From NCBI RefSeq assembly GCF_900112765.1, contig NZ_FOMZ01000008.1:62001-126000 (forward strand): DNA of 64,000 bases, given 5' to 3'. How positions within the stretch are numbered: the stretch's first letter is position 1; the number at the start of each line of letters is the position of its first letter. A model generated the notes under the pieces. It made no database searches. It was given only the letters and a program-made list of their open reading frames with translations, and was not told the DNA's origin. The stretch is from Actinopolyspora alba (lineage in GTDB: Bacteria > Actinomycetota > Actinomycetes > Mycobacteriales > Pseudonocardiaceae). The translations under genes were made by a program, and so were the position numbers. Shown piece by piece: positions 34,435-42,997 of the stretch.

Positions 34435-36066
34435 GTGATCATGACCGACTCACCGAGCGGCACTTCCCCGCGCGCCACGTCGTTGCACGCGGCCAGACGC
34501 GACGCGGAACTCGCGGAACTGGCCGCCGGGGCGCGTCCGGACGTGCTGGTCGTGGGCGGCGGGGTCACCGGCACCGCCGCGGCCCTCGACGCGGCGGGGC
34601 GGGGGCTGTCGGTCGCGCTGGTCGAGGCCGAGGACCTGGCGAACCACTGCCCACGGTGGTCGGACATCCTGCCGGACGGTCGTCCCCACGACGGCCGTCC
34701 GGCGGAACTCGTCCGGGCACGCCGCGACGCCGTGGAGCGCGAAGTGCTGCTGCGCACCACCGCGCCGCACCTGGTGCGCCCGTTGCCGCTGCTCGTACCG
34801 CTGGACAGCGGAGTGCCGCGCCGCGCGGAGCTGGGGTTGCTGGCCCACTCGAACAGCGCGAACGCGATGCGCGTGGCGGCGGGCACCCCGGCTACCACGC
34901 TTCCGGCACCACGCCGGATTCCCGCCCCGGAAGCACGCGCACTGGCTCCCGGGCTGTCCGTGCCGGGACTGCGGGGCGGGCTGCTGGAGTTCGGGGTCCA
35001 GCAGCCGGACGAGGCGAGGCTGGCGGTGGCACTGGCGCGCACTGCCGCCGGACTCGGCGCACGCGTGCTCACCAGGGTCCGTGCGATCCGACTGCACCGG
35101 GACGGGGCGGACGTGCTGGACCGGCTCGGGGACTCCGAGATCCGGTTGAGGGCCCGCGCCGTGATCAACGCCACCGGTCCGCGCTCGGCCGAACTGGTCG
35201 ATCGCCCACCGCTGAACACCTTCCGGACGCCGGGGGTCGTGCTCGATGCCGCGGCCGTGGGGGCCACCGCGACCGGGCTGATCGCACCGCGGGCCGAGGG
35301 CTCCGGTAAAGCCGTGCGGTGCGTCCCACAGCCGGGGAACCGGCTGCTGGTCACGGCAGGCAGCGTCGAACTCGGCGGCACTCCCCCGGAAGCCACGGGA
35401 CGGCCGGAGCCGAGCGATTCCGAGACGAGCGGCCTGCTCGCGGCAGCAGCCGGGCTGCTCGGTCCGGCGGCACGTGCGGCGCACTCGCTGGACGGCCAGG
35501 TGGTATCGCACGCGGTCCCTCGGCGAACCGACGGCCGGGGAGGCTCCGCGCGCGGGACAGGGGGTGCCACGCTGGAGGCACTGTCGGATTCCCGGAAGCG
35601 GGAGCATCACGTGCACACCTCACCCGCCGGAGTCATCAGCGTGCTGCGAGGTGCTCTCGCGCCGTACCGCACGGCCGCCGTCGAGGCCGTCGACAGGGCC
35701 GTGCGTGATTGCGGACTCCGCGCCGGGAACAGCCGCACGGCGAAGACGCCGCTGGTGGGTGCCACGGACCGGGGGAAACTCGCCGAACTGGATGCGGAGC
35801 GACGGCTGATCGACCGCTACGGCACCGAGGCCGAACGTGTGTCGGCGATAACCGAGCTCGACCCGACGCTGCGCGAACCGATCGTTCCCGAGCTCTCGAC
35901 CAGCGCCGTCGAGGTGGTCTGGGCCGTACGGCACGAGGGGGCGATGAACGCGGCCGACGTGCTCGACCGCAGAGTGCGCCCCGGCCTGCCCCCCGAGGTC
36001 CGCGCCAGGGCGTTGCCCCGGGTGGCCGATCTGGTGACCAGGGCGCTGCGCGGGGTGTACCACTGA
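34435..36066 (+). CDS. Divergent GlpD-like FAD-dependent dehydrogenase
   Basis: A 543-residue flavoprotein most similar in layout to aerobic glycerol-3-phosphate dehydrogenase. It has the dinucleotide fold Val-Val-Gly-Gly-Gly-Val-Thr-Gly-Thr-Ala with Leu-Val-Glu-Ala-Glu-Asp, Gln-Gln-Pro-Asp-Glu-Ala-Arg-Leu in the middle, Asn-Ala-Thr-Gly-Pro at the FAD site and a C-terminal helical cap. Motifs that are nearly constant in GlpD are missing: the Ser-Arg-Ser-Ser-Lys-Xaa-Xaa-His-Gly-Gly stretch after the first fold reads Asn-His-Cys-Pro-Arg-Trp-Ser-Asp. It may use another substrate or be a degenerate paralogue. GTG 34435 is well spaced from GGGAC; ATG 34441 is an alternative. Repeat locus 4 follows the stop. 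Confidence 0.7.
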   Translation: MIMTDSPSGTSPRATSLHAARRDAELAELAAGARPDVLVVGGGVTGTAAALDAAGRGLSVALVEAEDLANHCPRWSDILPDGRPHDGRPAELVRARRDAVEREVLLRTTAPHLVRPLPLLVPLDSGVPRRAELGLLAHSNSANAMRVAAGTPATTLPAPRRIPAPEARALAPGLSVPGLRGGLLEFGVQQPDEARLAVALARTAAGLGARVLTRVRAIRLHRDGADVLDRLGDSEIRLRARAVINATGPRSAELVDRPPLNTFRTPGVVLDAAAVGATATGLIAPRAEGSGKAVRCVPQPGNRLLVTAGSVELGGTPPEATGRPEPSDSETSGLLAAAAGLLGPAARAAHSLDGQVVSHAVPRRTDGRGGSARGTGGATLEALSDSRKREHHVHTSPAGVISVLRGALAPYRTAAVEAVDRAVRDCGLRAGNSRTAKTPLVGATDRGKLAELDAERRLIDRYGTEAERVSAITELDPTLREPIVPELSTSAVEVVWAVRHEGAMNAADVLDRRVRPGLPPEVRARALPRVADLVTRALRGVYH

Positions 36067-36084
36067 TCCGGATCGCCTCCCGGC

Positions 36085-36165
36085 CCGGCGATTTCGCGAG
36101 AAATTGACGGAGACCGGGGCCGTGCGCCCCACCCTCGCGGAGATTTCGCGAGAAATCGCCGCCGC
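36085..36165 (+). repeat. Hairpin pair of the repeat family, locus 4 (no arm)
   Basis: Two hairpins, CGATTTCGCGAGAAATTG at 36089-36106 and GATTTCGCGAGAAATCG at 36142-36158, spaced about 52-53 bp. The DNA between them closely matches the reverse complement of the spacer at locus 5, so the whole unit, not just the hairpin, is conserved. It begins 22 bases past the GlpD-like stop. The rest of the 385-base gap before the ABC gene shows nothing definite. Confidence 0.8.
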
Positions 36166-36451
36166 TCTGCGGCCCTACCATCCCCTTACGACTGATAGCC
36201 GCCGGGTCACGGACAGCGGAACGCGTCGCGGAGCTCTCCCCCAGCCTCGCCGGGACCGGGCCTTCCCGGCCGGTAACGGAGCGACGCGAAAGCCCCCAAC
36301 AGTCGCGTTTCCACCGATAGGGTGAAGATTCGAAACCGAACTCGCGTGTGGTGCGTAGCCACGTTCGGACGACACCGGTGCGCGGAGCACAGCACGACAC
36401 GCGTGCCTGACGGCGGAACACCGTCGTCAACGACAACCGAAGGAGAATTCC

Positions 36452-37363
36452 GTGCCCGAAGGCGCGCTGGAGATCGACCGGATCTCCAAACGCTACGGGG
36501 ACGTCGTGGCCCTCGACGAGATGTCACTCACCGTGCGAAGCGGGGAGATGCTGGGGTTCGTCGGCAGCAACGGCGCCGGGAAAACCACCACCATGCGGAT
36601 CGCGCTGGGTGTGCTCGCGGCGGACTCGGGGCAGGTGCGCTACGACGACGCGCCCGTCGACCGGATGACACGCAGCCGGATCGGCTACATGCCGGAGGAA
36701 CGCGGGCTCTACCCGAAGATGAAGGTGCTGGAACAGCTGCGGTACCTGGGCGAGCTGCACGGCATGGAACGCGCGGCGGCCGACCGCGCCGCGAACTGGT
36801 GGACCGAACGGCTGGAGCTGTCCGAACGCCGCGGGGACCAGCTGCAGAAACTCAGTCTGGGAAACCAGCAGCGGGTGCAGCTGGCCGCCGCGCTGATCCA
36901 CGATCCGGCTGTCCTGATCCTCGACGAGCCCTTCTCCGGCCTCGACCCCGTGGCCGTCGAAGTGATGAGCACCGTGCTGCGTGAGATGCGCGACCGCGGT
37001 GTTCCGGTGGTGTTCTCCAGCCACCAGCTCGAACTGGTGCAGCGGCTGTGCGACCGGGTGGGCATCGTGCGCCGCGGCAGAATGATCGCCGACGGCACCG
37101 TCGAGGAACTGCGGTCCAGCGGCCCGGTGCGGTTGAACGTGCACGCGCCGGAGGCACCGGCCGACTGGGCGGAAGGGCTGCCCGGCGTGAACGTCGAGAG
37201 CAGCGAGAACGGGCACACCACACTGCGGCTCGACGACACGGCCGACGATCAGCGGGTGCTGCGTGCCGCGCTGGAAACCGGCCCGGTGCACGAGTTCAGC
37301 AGAACCCGTCCCAGCCTGACCGATCTGTTCCGCGACGCCGTAACCGAGGAGCCCGACGAGTGA
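36452..37363 (+). CDS. ABC transporter ATP-binding protein (NatA-like)
   Basis: A 303-residue ABC ATPase: Walker A Gly-Ser-Asn-Gly-Ala-Gly-Lys-Thr-Thr at 38-46, a Q-loop region, signature Leu-Ser-Leu-Gly-Asn-Gln-Gln-Arg (a variant of LSGGQ), Walker B Val-Leu-Ile-Leu-Asp-Glu-Pro-Phe-Ser-Gly-Leu-Asp, and an H-loop in Phe-Ser-Ser-His-Gln. A DUF4162-type C-terminal domain follows, as in NatA and other exporter ATPases. GTG 36452 has AAGGAGAATTCC upstream. Its stop overlaps the GTG of the permease gene, so they form a coupled exporter, likely for Na+, a drug or a peptide. Confidence 0.92.
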   Translation: MPEGALEIDRISKRYGDVVALDEMSLTVRSGEMLGFVGSNGAGKTTTMRIALGVLAADSGQVRYDDAPVDRMTRSRIGYMPEERGLYPKMKVLEQLRYLGELHGMERAAADRAANWWTERLELSERRGDQLQKLSLGNQQRVQLAAALIHDPAVLILDEPFSGLDPVAVEVMSTVLREMRDRGVPVVFSSHQLELVQRLCDRVGIVRRGRMIADGTVEELRSSGPVRLNVHAPEAPADWAEGLPGVNVESSENGHTTLRLDDTADDQRVLRAALETGPVHEFSRTRPSLTDLFRDAVTEEPDE

Positions 37364-38616
37364 AACGGACACTGCACACCGTGTGGCTGGTCGCCCGACG
37401 CGAACTGCAGACCAGGGTGCGAACCCGGGCGTTCGTACTGGGAACGCTGCTCATGGCACTGCTGGTGCTGGCGTTCCCGGTGGTGATGCTCTTCGCGGGC
37501 GCTTCGAACGCACCCGAGGACGACCTGAGCGCCTCGGACAGCACGACTCGACTGGGGATCACACCGTCCGCGAACGGGCTCGCCGAGTCCCTGGAGCGAA
37601 AAGCGGGGGTGGACCGACCCGCCATCAGCATCCGGAAGGTCGCCGACACCGAGATGGGCAAGAACCTGGTGCACGAGGGCGAACTCGACGGAGTGGTCGC
37701 GGGAACCCCCACCGCTCCGGAGCTGTTCGTGGAACAGCACGTCTTCCCGCACCTGGAAAGAGCGCTCACCACGATCACCTACAACAACCAGCTCGACGCC
37801 GAGATGTCGGACGCGGGCCTGGATCCCCAGGCGGTGCGCGACCGGGCCGGTCAGGGCGAAGTGGCGATCATTTCGATGGGGCAATCGCAGGACGCGGCGG
37901 ACGGCCCGATGGCCGGGATCTCCGACGCGGAGAAGGCCCAGCGGCTGATCATCGCGATGATCTCCACCTTCCTGCTGTACATGTTCCTGATCATGACCGG
38001 CCAGATGATCGCGCAGGGCGTCGTGGAGGAGAAGTCCAGCAGGGTCGTGGAGGTGCTGCTGGCGACCATCCGCAGCACCGAGCTGATGGCCGGAAAGATC
38101 GTCGGGATCGGGATCACCGGGCTGATCCAGTTCGCGGTGATCGGGGTGCTCGGATTCGCCGCTGCCACCGCCACAGCCGTACTGACCCTGCCCACCTTCA
38201 CCGTGGCGGGACTGCTCGGCTGGGCGGTGCTGTGGTTCCTGCTCGGCTTCACGCTCTACGCGACGATGCTCGCGGCGGCTTCCTCACTGGTCTCACGCCA
38301 GGAGGATCTGCAGAGCGTGATAACCCCGGTGATCATGATGCTGATCGTGCCGTTCTTCGTCGGGGTGTCGGTACTGCCGAACAACCCCGACGGCACCGCC
38401 GGGACGGTGCTGTCGATGGTTCCGGGCTTCTCCCCCATGCTGATGCCGATGCGGGTGGCGCTCGGCGGTGTGCCGCTGTGGCAGGGGGCGCTCTCGGTGG
38501 TGCTCTCACTGGTGGCGAGCGCGGCCGTGCTGTGGCTGGGCGGCCGGATCTACTCGAACGCGGTGCTGCGCACCGGAGCCAGGGTTCGGCTCAAGGACGC
38601 GCTGCGGGCTTCCTGA
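37360..38616 (+). CDS. ABC-2 type permease (NatB-like)
   Basis: A 418-residue membrane subunit. One membrane helix near 20-45 is followed by a large extracytoplasmic domain (about 50-200) and five or six further helices to the end. Gly-Val-Val-Glu-Glu-Lys-Ser-Ser-Arg-Val-Val-Glu-Val-Leu-Leu is the conserved coupling-loop motif of the NatB/ABC2_membrane_3 group. It pairs with the ATPase encoded just before, whose stop overlaps its GTG. The transport substrate is not readable. A strong hairpin closes the operon before the convergent gltA gene. Confidence 0.9.
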   Translation: MKRTLHTVWLVARRELQTRVRTRAFVLGTLLMALLVLAFPVVMLFAGASNAPEDDLSASDSTTRLGITPSANGLAESLERKAGVDRPAISIRKVADTEMGKNLVHEGELDGVVAGTPTAPELFVEQHVFPHLERALTTITYNNQLDAEMSDAGLDPQAVRDRAGQGEVAIISMGQSQDAADGPMAGISDAEKAQRLIIAMISTFLLYMFLIMTGQMIAQGVVEEKSSRVVEVLLATIRSTELMAGKIVGIGITGLIQFAVIGVLGFAAATATAVLTLPTFTVAGLLGWAVLWFLLGFTLYATMLAAASSLVSRQEDLQSVITPVIMMLIVPFFVGVSVLPNNPDGTAGTVLSMVPGFSPMLMPMRVALGGVPLWQGALSVVLSLVASAAVLWLGGRIYSNAVLRTGARVRLKDALRAS

Positions 38617-38653
38617 CGAACCCCTGAGGAGCGTGTCGGCGGGCACGAACGAG

Positions 38654-38689
38654 CGAACGGGCCGCTCGACCATCCGAGCGGCCCGTTCG
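38654..38689. terminator. Bidirectional terminator hairpin
   Basis: Perfect 15-bp stem CGAACGGGCCGCTCG and its complement with a 6-base loop ACCATC. It lies between the convergent ABC permease and gltA genes, 38 and 35 bases from their stops. Confidence 0.88.
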
Positions 38690-38723
38690 GTGCACCGGAG
38701 CGCAACAGGATTCCGAGAAGGAT

Positions 38724-40028
<1,305 letters not shown>

Positions 40029-40805
40029 TCTCCGAACCTCTCGCGCTCAGTCTGGGGGGTACTGCCGCCGACCAGCGGTACGTCCGACACCCGAAGCGCC
40101 GGGGTCACCCGTTCCCGATCGAGCGCACACGCCGGCCGGGATCAATCCGAACCGCCGCAGCACCACCCCGTTGGGGTCCTGTCAGTAGTCACGCTAGACC
40201 GCGAGAGGCCTCTCACGCAGCAACGGTGTCAGCTGAAACGGGAAGGTGGGACCACGATCACACCCGTTGTTCATCCCGCCGAAGCGCACACGTCACACCC
40301 CTAGTTGTCGGCGTCACATCCCGGTTCGCGCAGAGGGGCAGGTGGGAGACGCCGACCGCGCGAAGGGCGGAACGGAGGTTCGCGCCGGAAGATCGACCGC
40401 TGATCGACAACCGAACCCTCGAAAAGTGACCGACATCACTTCTTCGCTCCGGGGCTATAACACCCACTCGAAAGAGTGAACCGACACTCTTTCGGGTTAA
40501 CGGGTCGCTTCTGCGCACCACAGCAAGATCCACTGCCAACCGGGAGCGCCACCGCGAGAGCCTCGCCTCGGAAAACACCCAGCAACGCGCCATCGCGCGA
40601 ACACGAAGCGTGATCTTCATCGAACAACATGCTGCGAATGTTTTTCACGAAAGTGTTTCGCAAATACCCGGCGTGTTTACCTAACACGGAGAGTATTGAT
40701 CACTTTGCACTTCCGTGTGACAGACAAACCCCGGAAACGCCACTAACTTCTTCATCGCGGCCGCAACATGAAAAACAATCGCCAAATTGAGCAAAGGAAA
40801 GCAAC
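40029..40805. promoter_or_regulatory. Gene-free region upstream of gltA with a long inverted repeat
   Basis: No convincing gene in 777 bases between divergent gltA and the 17-residue peptide gene. At 40466-40497 there is a strong inverted repeat ACTCGAAAGAGTG/CACTCTTTCGGGT with a 6-base loop and one G-T pair. It could be an operator or a transcript end. From about 40600 to 40800 the sequence is much richer in A and T than its surroundings and holds ACACGGA/TCCGTGT; this probably includes the promoter of the peptide gene. Confidence 0.45.
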
Positions 40806-40859
40806 GTGGTCATTATTCAGTCGCTGATCGACCTCCTCGTGAACATCGACGTGCTCTGA
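40806..40859 (+). CDS. 17-residue amphipathic peptide gene
   Basis: GTG 40806 is preceded by AAAGGAAAG at ideal spacing and encodes MVIIQSLIDLLVNIDVL, then TGA. The peptide is strongly hydrophobic, carries two Asp and no basic residue. If helical it puts Gln5, Asp9 and Asn13 (with Ser6) on one face, so it is amphipathic. The short transcript has its own near-perfect terminator 63 bases after the stop, and the upstream sequence is AT-rich, so this looks like a free-standing unit rather than a leader. In length and hydrophobicity it recalls phenol-soluble-modulin-like or signalling peptides, but I know of no family. An overlapping 19-codon frame from ATG 40768 has no ribosome site. Confidence 0.5.
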   Translation: MVIIQSLIDLLVNIDVL

Positions 40860-40921
40860 AACGAGGACTCCCGTCGACGATCGGCACGCCAGGAGTGGCT
40901 GTGCCGGTTCCACAGGTGAGT

Positions 40922-40957
40922 GAGGGGCACCCCGGCTCCCAAGGGGTGCCCCTCTTT
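40922..40957 (+). terminator. Intrinsic terminator of the peptide gene
   Basis: Perfect 12-bp stem GAGGGGCACCCC/GGGGTGCCCCTC with a 9-base loop, followed by TTTC. It is one of the clearest intrinsic terminators in the window, and nothing but the 17-codon gene lies close upstream on this strand. Confidence 0.88.
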
Positions 40958-41006
40958 CACGTCTGTCCGAGAATTGCCGTCCCATCGGCTGCCGAGTGGC
41001 TCGCTC

Positions 41007-41210
41007 GGCGGAACCTCTCGCACGGCTCTCGCTCCGGAGAACCGCGGCGGCGCCGGTGGCGAGGGTGGTCGGGGCTCGGCCCGCGGGCGTGGTGGGGGCT
41101 CGGCACTGCGCCGCTGCGGCGTCGATTTCTCGCGAAATCGCCGCGATGGTGAGGCGCACGGCCCCGGCCTCCGTCAATTTCTCGCGAAATCGCCGCGCCG
41201 TCGGTCGGTA
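41007..41210 (+). repeat. Composite repeat, locus 5 (shortened arm, inverted hairpins)
   Basis: The arm starts GGCGGAACCTCTCGCACGG and GCTCTCGCTCCGG, then jumps straight to AGAACCGCGG: the central GCCCGAC/GTCGGGC hairpin is missing. Hairpins follow at 41123-41140 and 41175-41192 (52 bp apart). They read CTCGCG-centred on the plus strand, the opposite orientation relative to the arm than in loci 1, 2, 6 and 7. It lies between the peptide terminator and the end of the convergent kinase gene; together these fill the 357-base gap. Confidence 0.78.
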
Positions 41211-41216
41211 CGCGGT

Positions 41217-42161
41217 TCAGAGTTCGGAGGCGTAGGGCGGTTCGGCCCCCTGGCGGGAGACCGTGACCCCGGCTGCCGCTGCCGCGAAGTTCAGCGCGGC
41301 GGTCCAGTCCGCCGCCGAAAGCCCGCGCACCGCGGCAGCGGACAACGCCCCGGCACTGCGCAACCAACACAGCAACGCGGCCTGAATGGTGTCCCCCGCC
41401 CCGATCGTGTCCACAACCGACGTCTCGGCGGCGGCCACCTCGACGAGCCCGCCGTCCGCGGTCAACACCGCCATCCCGTCAGCGCCCCTGGTCAGCACCA
41501 CCGCTGCCGGACCACGGCCGAGCCAGTCCCGTAACGCCTCGAACAGCTCCGGCGATTCGACCGCCGACTCCGAGCCCACCAGCCACGCGGCGTCCTCGAC
41601 CGAGAGCTTCAACAGGTCCACGGCGGGCAACCAGCTCAGGAAACGTCGCCGGTAGGCGTCCGGGTCCTCGATCAGATCCGCCCGGATGTTCGGGTCGAGC
41701 GCTGTGAACCTCCCCCGTTCGGATTCCCGGAACAGCACCCGCTCGTGCACCGAGGCTCCCGGCTCCAGAACCATCGCCAGCGTCCCGAAGGAGAGCGCCT
41801 CGACCTCCGGGGGCAGGTCACCGGGGTCCGCGACGAGCGGCGCGGCGGTGCCCTCGGTGTGGAAGCCGTACCGAGCGGATCCCCGCTCGTCCAGCTCCAC
41901 CACCGCGAGCGTGGTCGGTTCCGCCCCCACCTGCACCTCGGTGGTGTCGGCACCGGCTTCGTGAAGGCGCTTCAGCAGTTCGGTACCGAACCGGTCACGG
42001 GACAACCGGGTGAACATTCCCACCGGAGTCGCCAGCCTGCCCAACGCGATGGCGACGTTGTAGGGACCACCACCGAGTCGGGGATGCAACGGTGCGAGCT
42101 CGCCCCCACGTGCTTCACCGGGAACCAGATCGACCAGGGCCTCACCGCAGATGAGAATCAA
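41217..42161 (-). CDS. PfkB-family sugar kinase (fructokinase-like)
   Basis: A 314-residue ribokinase/PfkB-fold kinase. Gly-Gly-Gly-Pro-Tyr-Asn-Val-Ala near residue 30 is the N-terminal family signature. Asp-Thr-Ile-Gly-Ala-Gly-Asp257-Thr contains the catalytic base and anion hole (Asp-Thr-Xaa-Gly-Ala-Gly-Asp). The profile (Cys-Gly-Glu-Ala-Leu-Val-Asp-Leu) resembles fructokinases, which phosphorylate fructose at O6 using ATP. The substrate is not certain. The TTG start overlaps the stop of the upstream tetR-like gene (TTGA), with GGAAGAAAG before it, so the two genes are translationally coupled. The aldose epimerase 2 kb away may share a sugar role. Confidence 0.85.
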   Translation of the reverse strand: MILICGEALVDLVPGEARGGELAPLHPRLGGGPYNVAIALGRLATPVGMFTRLSRDRFGTELLKRLHEAGADTTEVQVGAEPTTLAVVELDERGSARYGFHTEGTAAPLVADPGDLPPEVEALSFGTLAMVLEPGASVHERVLFRESERGRFTALDPNIRADLIEDPDAYRRRFLSWLPAVDLLKLSVEDAAWLVGSESAVESPELFEALRDWLGRGPAAVVLTRGADGMAVLTADGGLVEVAAAETSVVDTIGAGDTIQAALLCWLRSAGALSAAAVRGLSAADWTAALNFAAAAAGVTVSRQGAEPPYASEL

Positions 42162-42829
42162 CTTTCTTCCGTACCGTTTTCTTCCGTGCTCCGCGCCGGA
42201 TCGGTCTCCGAGGCGGACAGCCCTCCCACCAGGAAGTCCGAGAGCGCGTCGAAGGCGGCCGCGTCGGAAAGCCCCGTCCGCTCGGAGATCTCACCACGTT
42301 GGATGGCCGAGAGCGTGAGTCCGACCATCTCGGCCACCAGCGCGGAGTCGACCTCGCGGAAGACACCCGTCCGCACCCCTTCGTGCACGTCCTGTCGAAT
42401 CCGGTCGGCGGCCGCCCTCGCGTTGGACTCGTAACTGGCTCGGGTGGCCGGGTTGCTCGCCATGTCCGCGATGAACCGTCTGCTCGCGGGGGCCAGCTCG
42501 GCCGCCGCCGCCTTGAGGTACGTGCGCATCCGGGAGCGCGGATCGGTGCACTCGGCGACCCGTCGCTCGATGTTGACGGTGGCTCGTTTGAAGAAGTGCC
42601 CCACCACGCGCACGGCGAGCTGTTCCTTGCTGTGCGCCAGCGTGTAAAGGGTGGACTTGGAGCAGTGCATGCGTCCGGCCAGCTCGTCCAGGGTGAAGTG
42701 CGCGAAGCCCTCGGCCAGGAACAGCTCGCACAGCCGGTCCAGCAGTTCCGCCCGACGGGCCCGCACAGCCGGGGTTCGGGCGGTGTCGCACGGCTCGTGA
42801 GCGGTTTCCGCCGGACGGGAATGAGTCAT
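42158..42829 (-). CDS. TetR-family transcriptional regulator
   Basis: A 223-residue TetR protein. The N-terminal helix-turn-helix at about 25-75 reads Leu-Cys-Glu-Leu-Phe-Leu-Ala-Glu-Gly-Phe-Ala-His-Phe-Thr-Leu-Asp-Glu-Leu-Ala then Ser-Lys-Ser-Thr-Leu-Tyr. The helical ligand-binding domain fills the rest. It is divergent from an acyl-CoA dehydrogenase gene; the shared 168-base region contains five AGTACT boxes, the probable operators. By analogy with FadR-type TetR proteins it may bind an acyl-CoA, but the residues do not prove this. Coupled downstream to the PfkB kinase gene. Confidence 0.88.
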   Translation of the reverse strand: MTHSRPAETAHEPCDTARTPAVRARRAELLDRLCELFLAEGFAHFTLDELAGRMHCSKSTLYTLAHSKEQLAVRVVGHFFKRATVNIERRVAECTDPRSRMRTYLKAAAAELAPASRRFIADMASNPATRASYESNARAAADRIRQDVHEGVRTGVFREVDSALVAEMVGLTLSAIQRGEISERTGLSDAAAFDALSDFLVGGLSASETDPARSTEENGTEES

Positions 42830-42901
42830 CGTTCGAGGCTGCCACAGGCGGGGAGATGAACCGCCCCTCGGGACGGCAACAGGTCGAAACCGGTTTCGCC
42901 G

Positions 42902-42971
42902 AGTACTCGACAGCAGTACTATACGCCATCAACAGTACTCTATTCAGTCCTTGAGTACTCAACAGAGTACT
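42902..42971. promoter_or_regulatory. Cluster of five AGTACT operator boxes
   Basis: AGTACT occurs at 42902, 42915, 42934, 42954 and 42966. The first and last pairs are spaced 13 and 12 bp as GAGTACTC-GACAGC-AGTACT and GAGTACTC-AACAG-AGTACT, two matching near-palindromic operators. They lie between the divergent TetR gene and the acyl-CoA dehydrogenase gene, the last box ending 26 bases before the latter's start. Confidence 0.75.
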
Positions 42972-42997
42972 AAAAGGCACGAAAACCGGGGTCTTTG

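Noticed and set aside
40768-40827. A 19-codon frame from ATG 40768 overlapping the small peptide gene
   Set aside because: No ribosome site before it; the overlapping GTG frame has a well-placed AAAGGAAAG.
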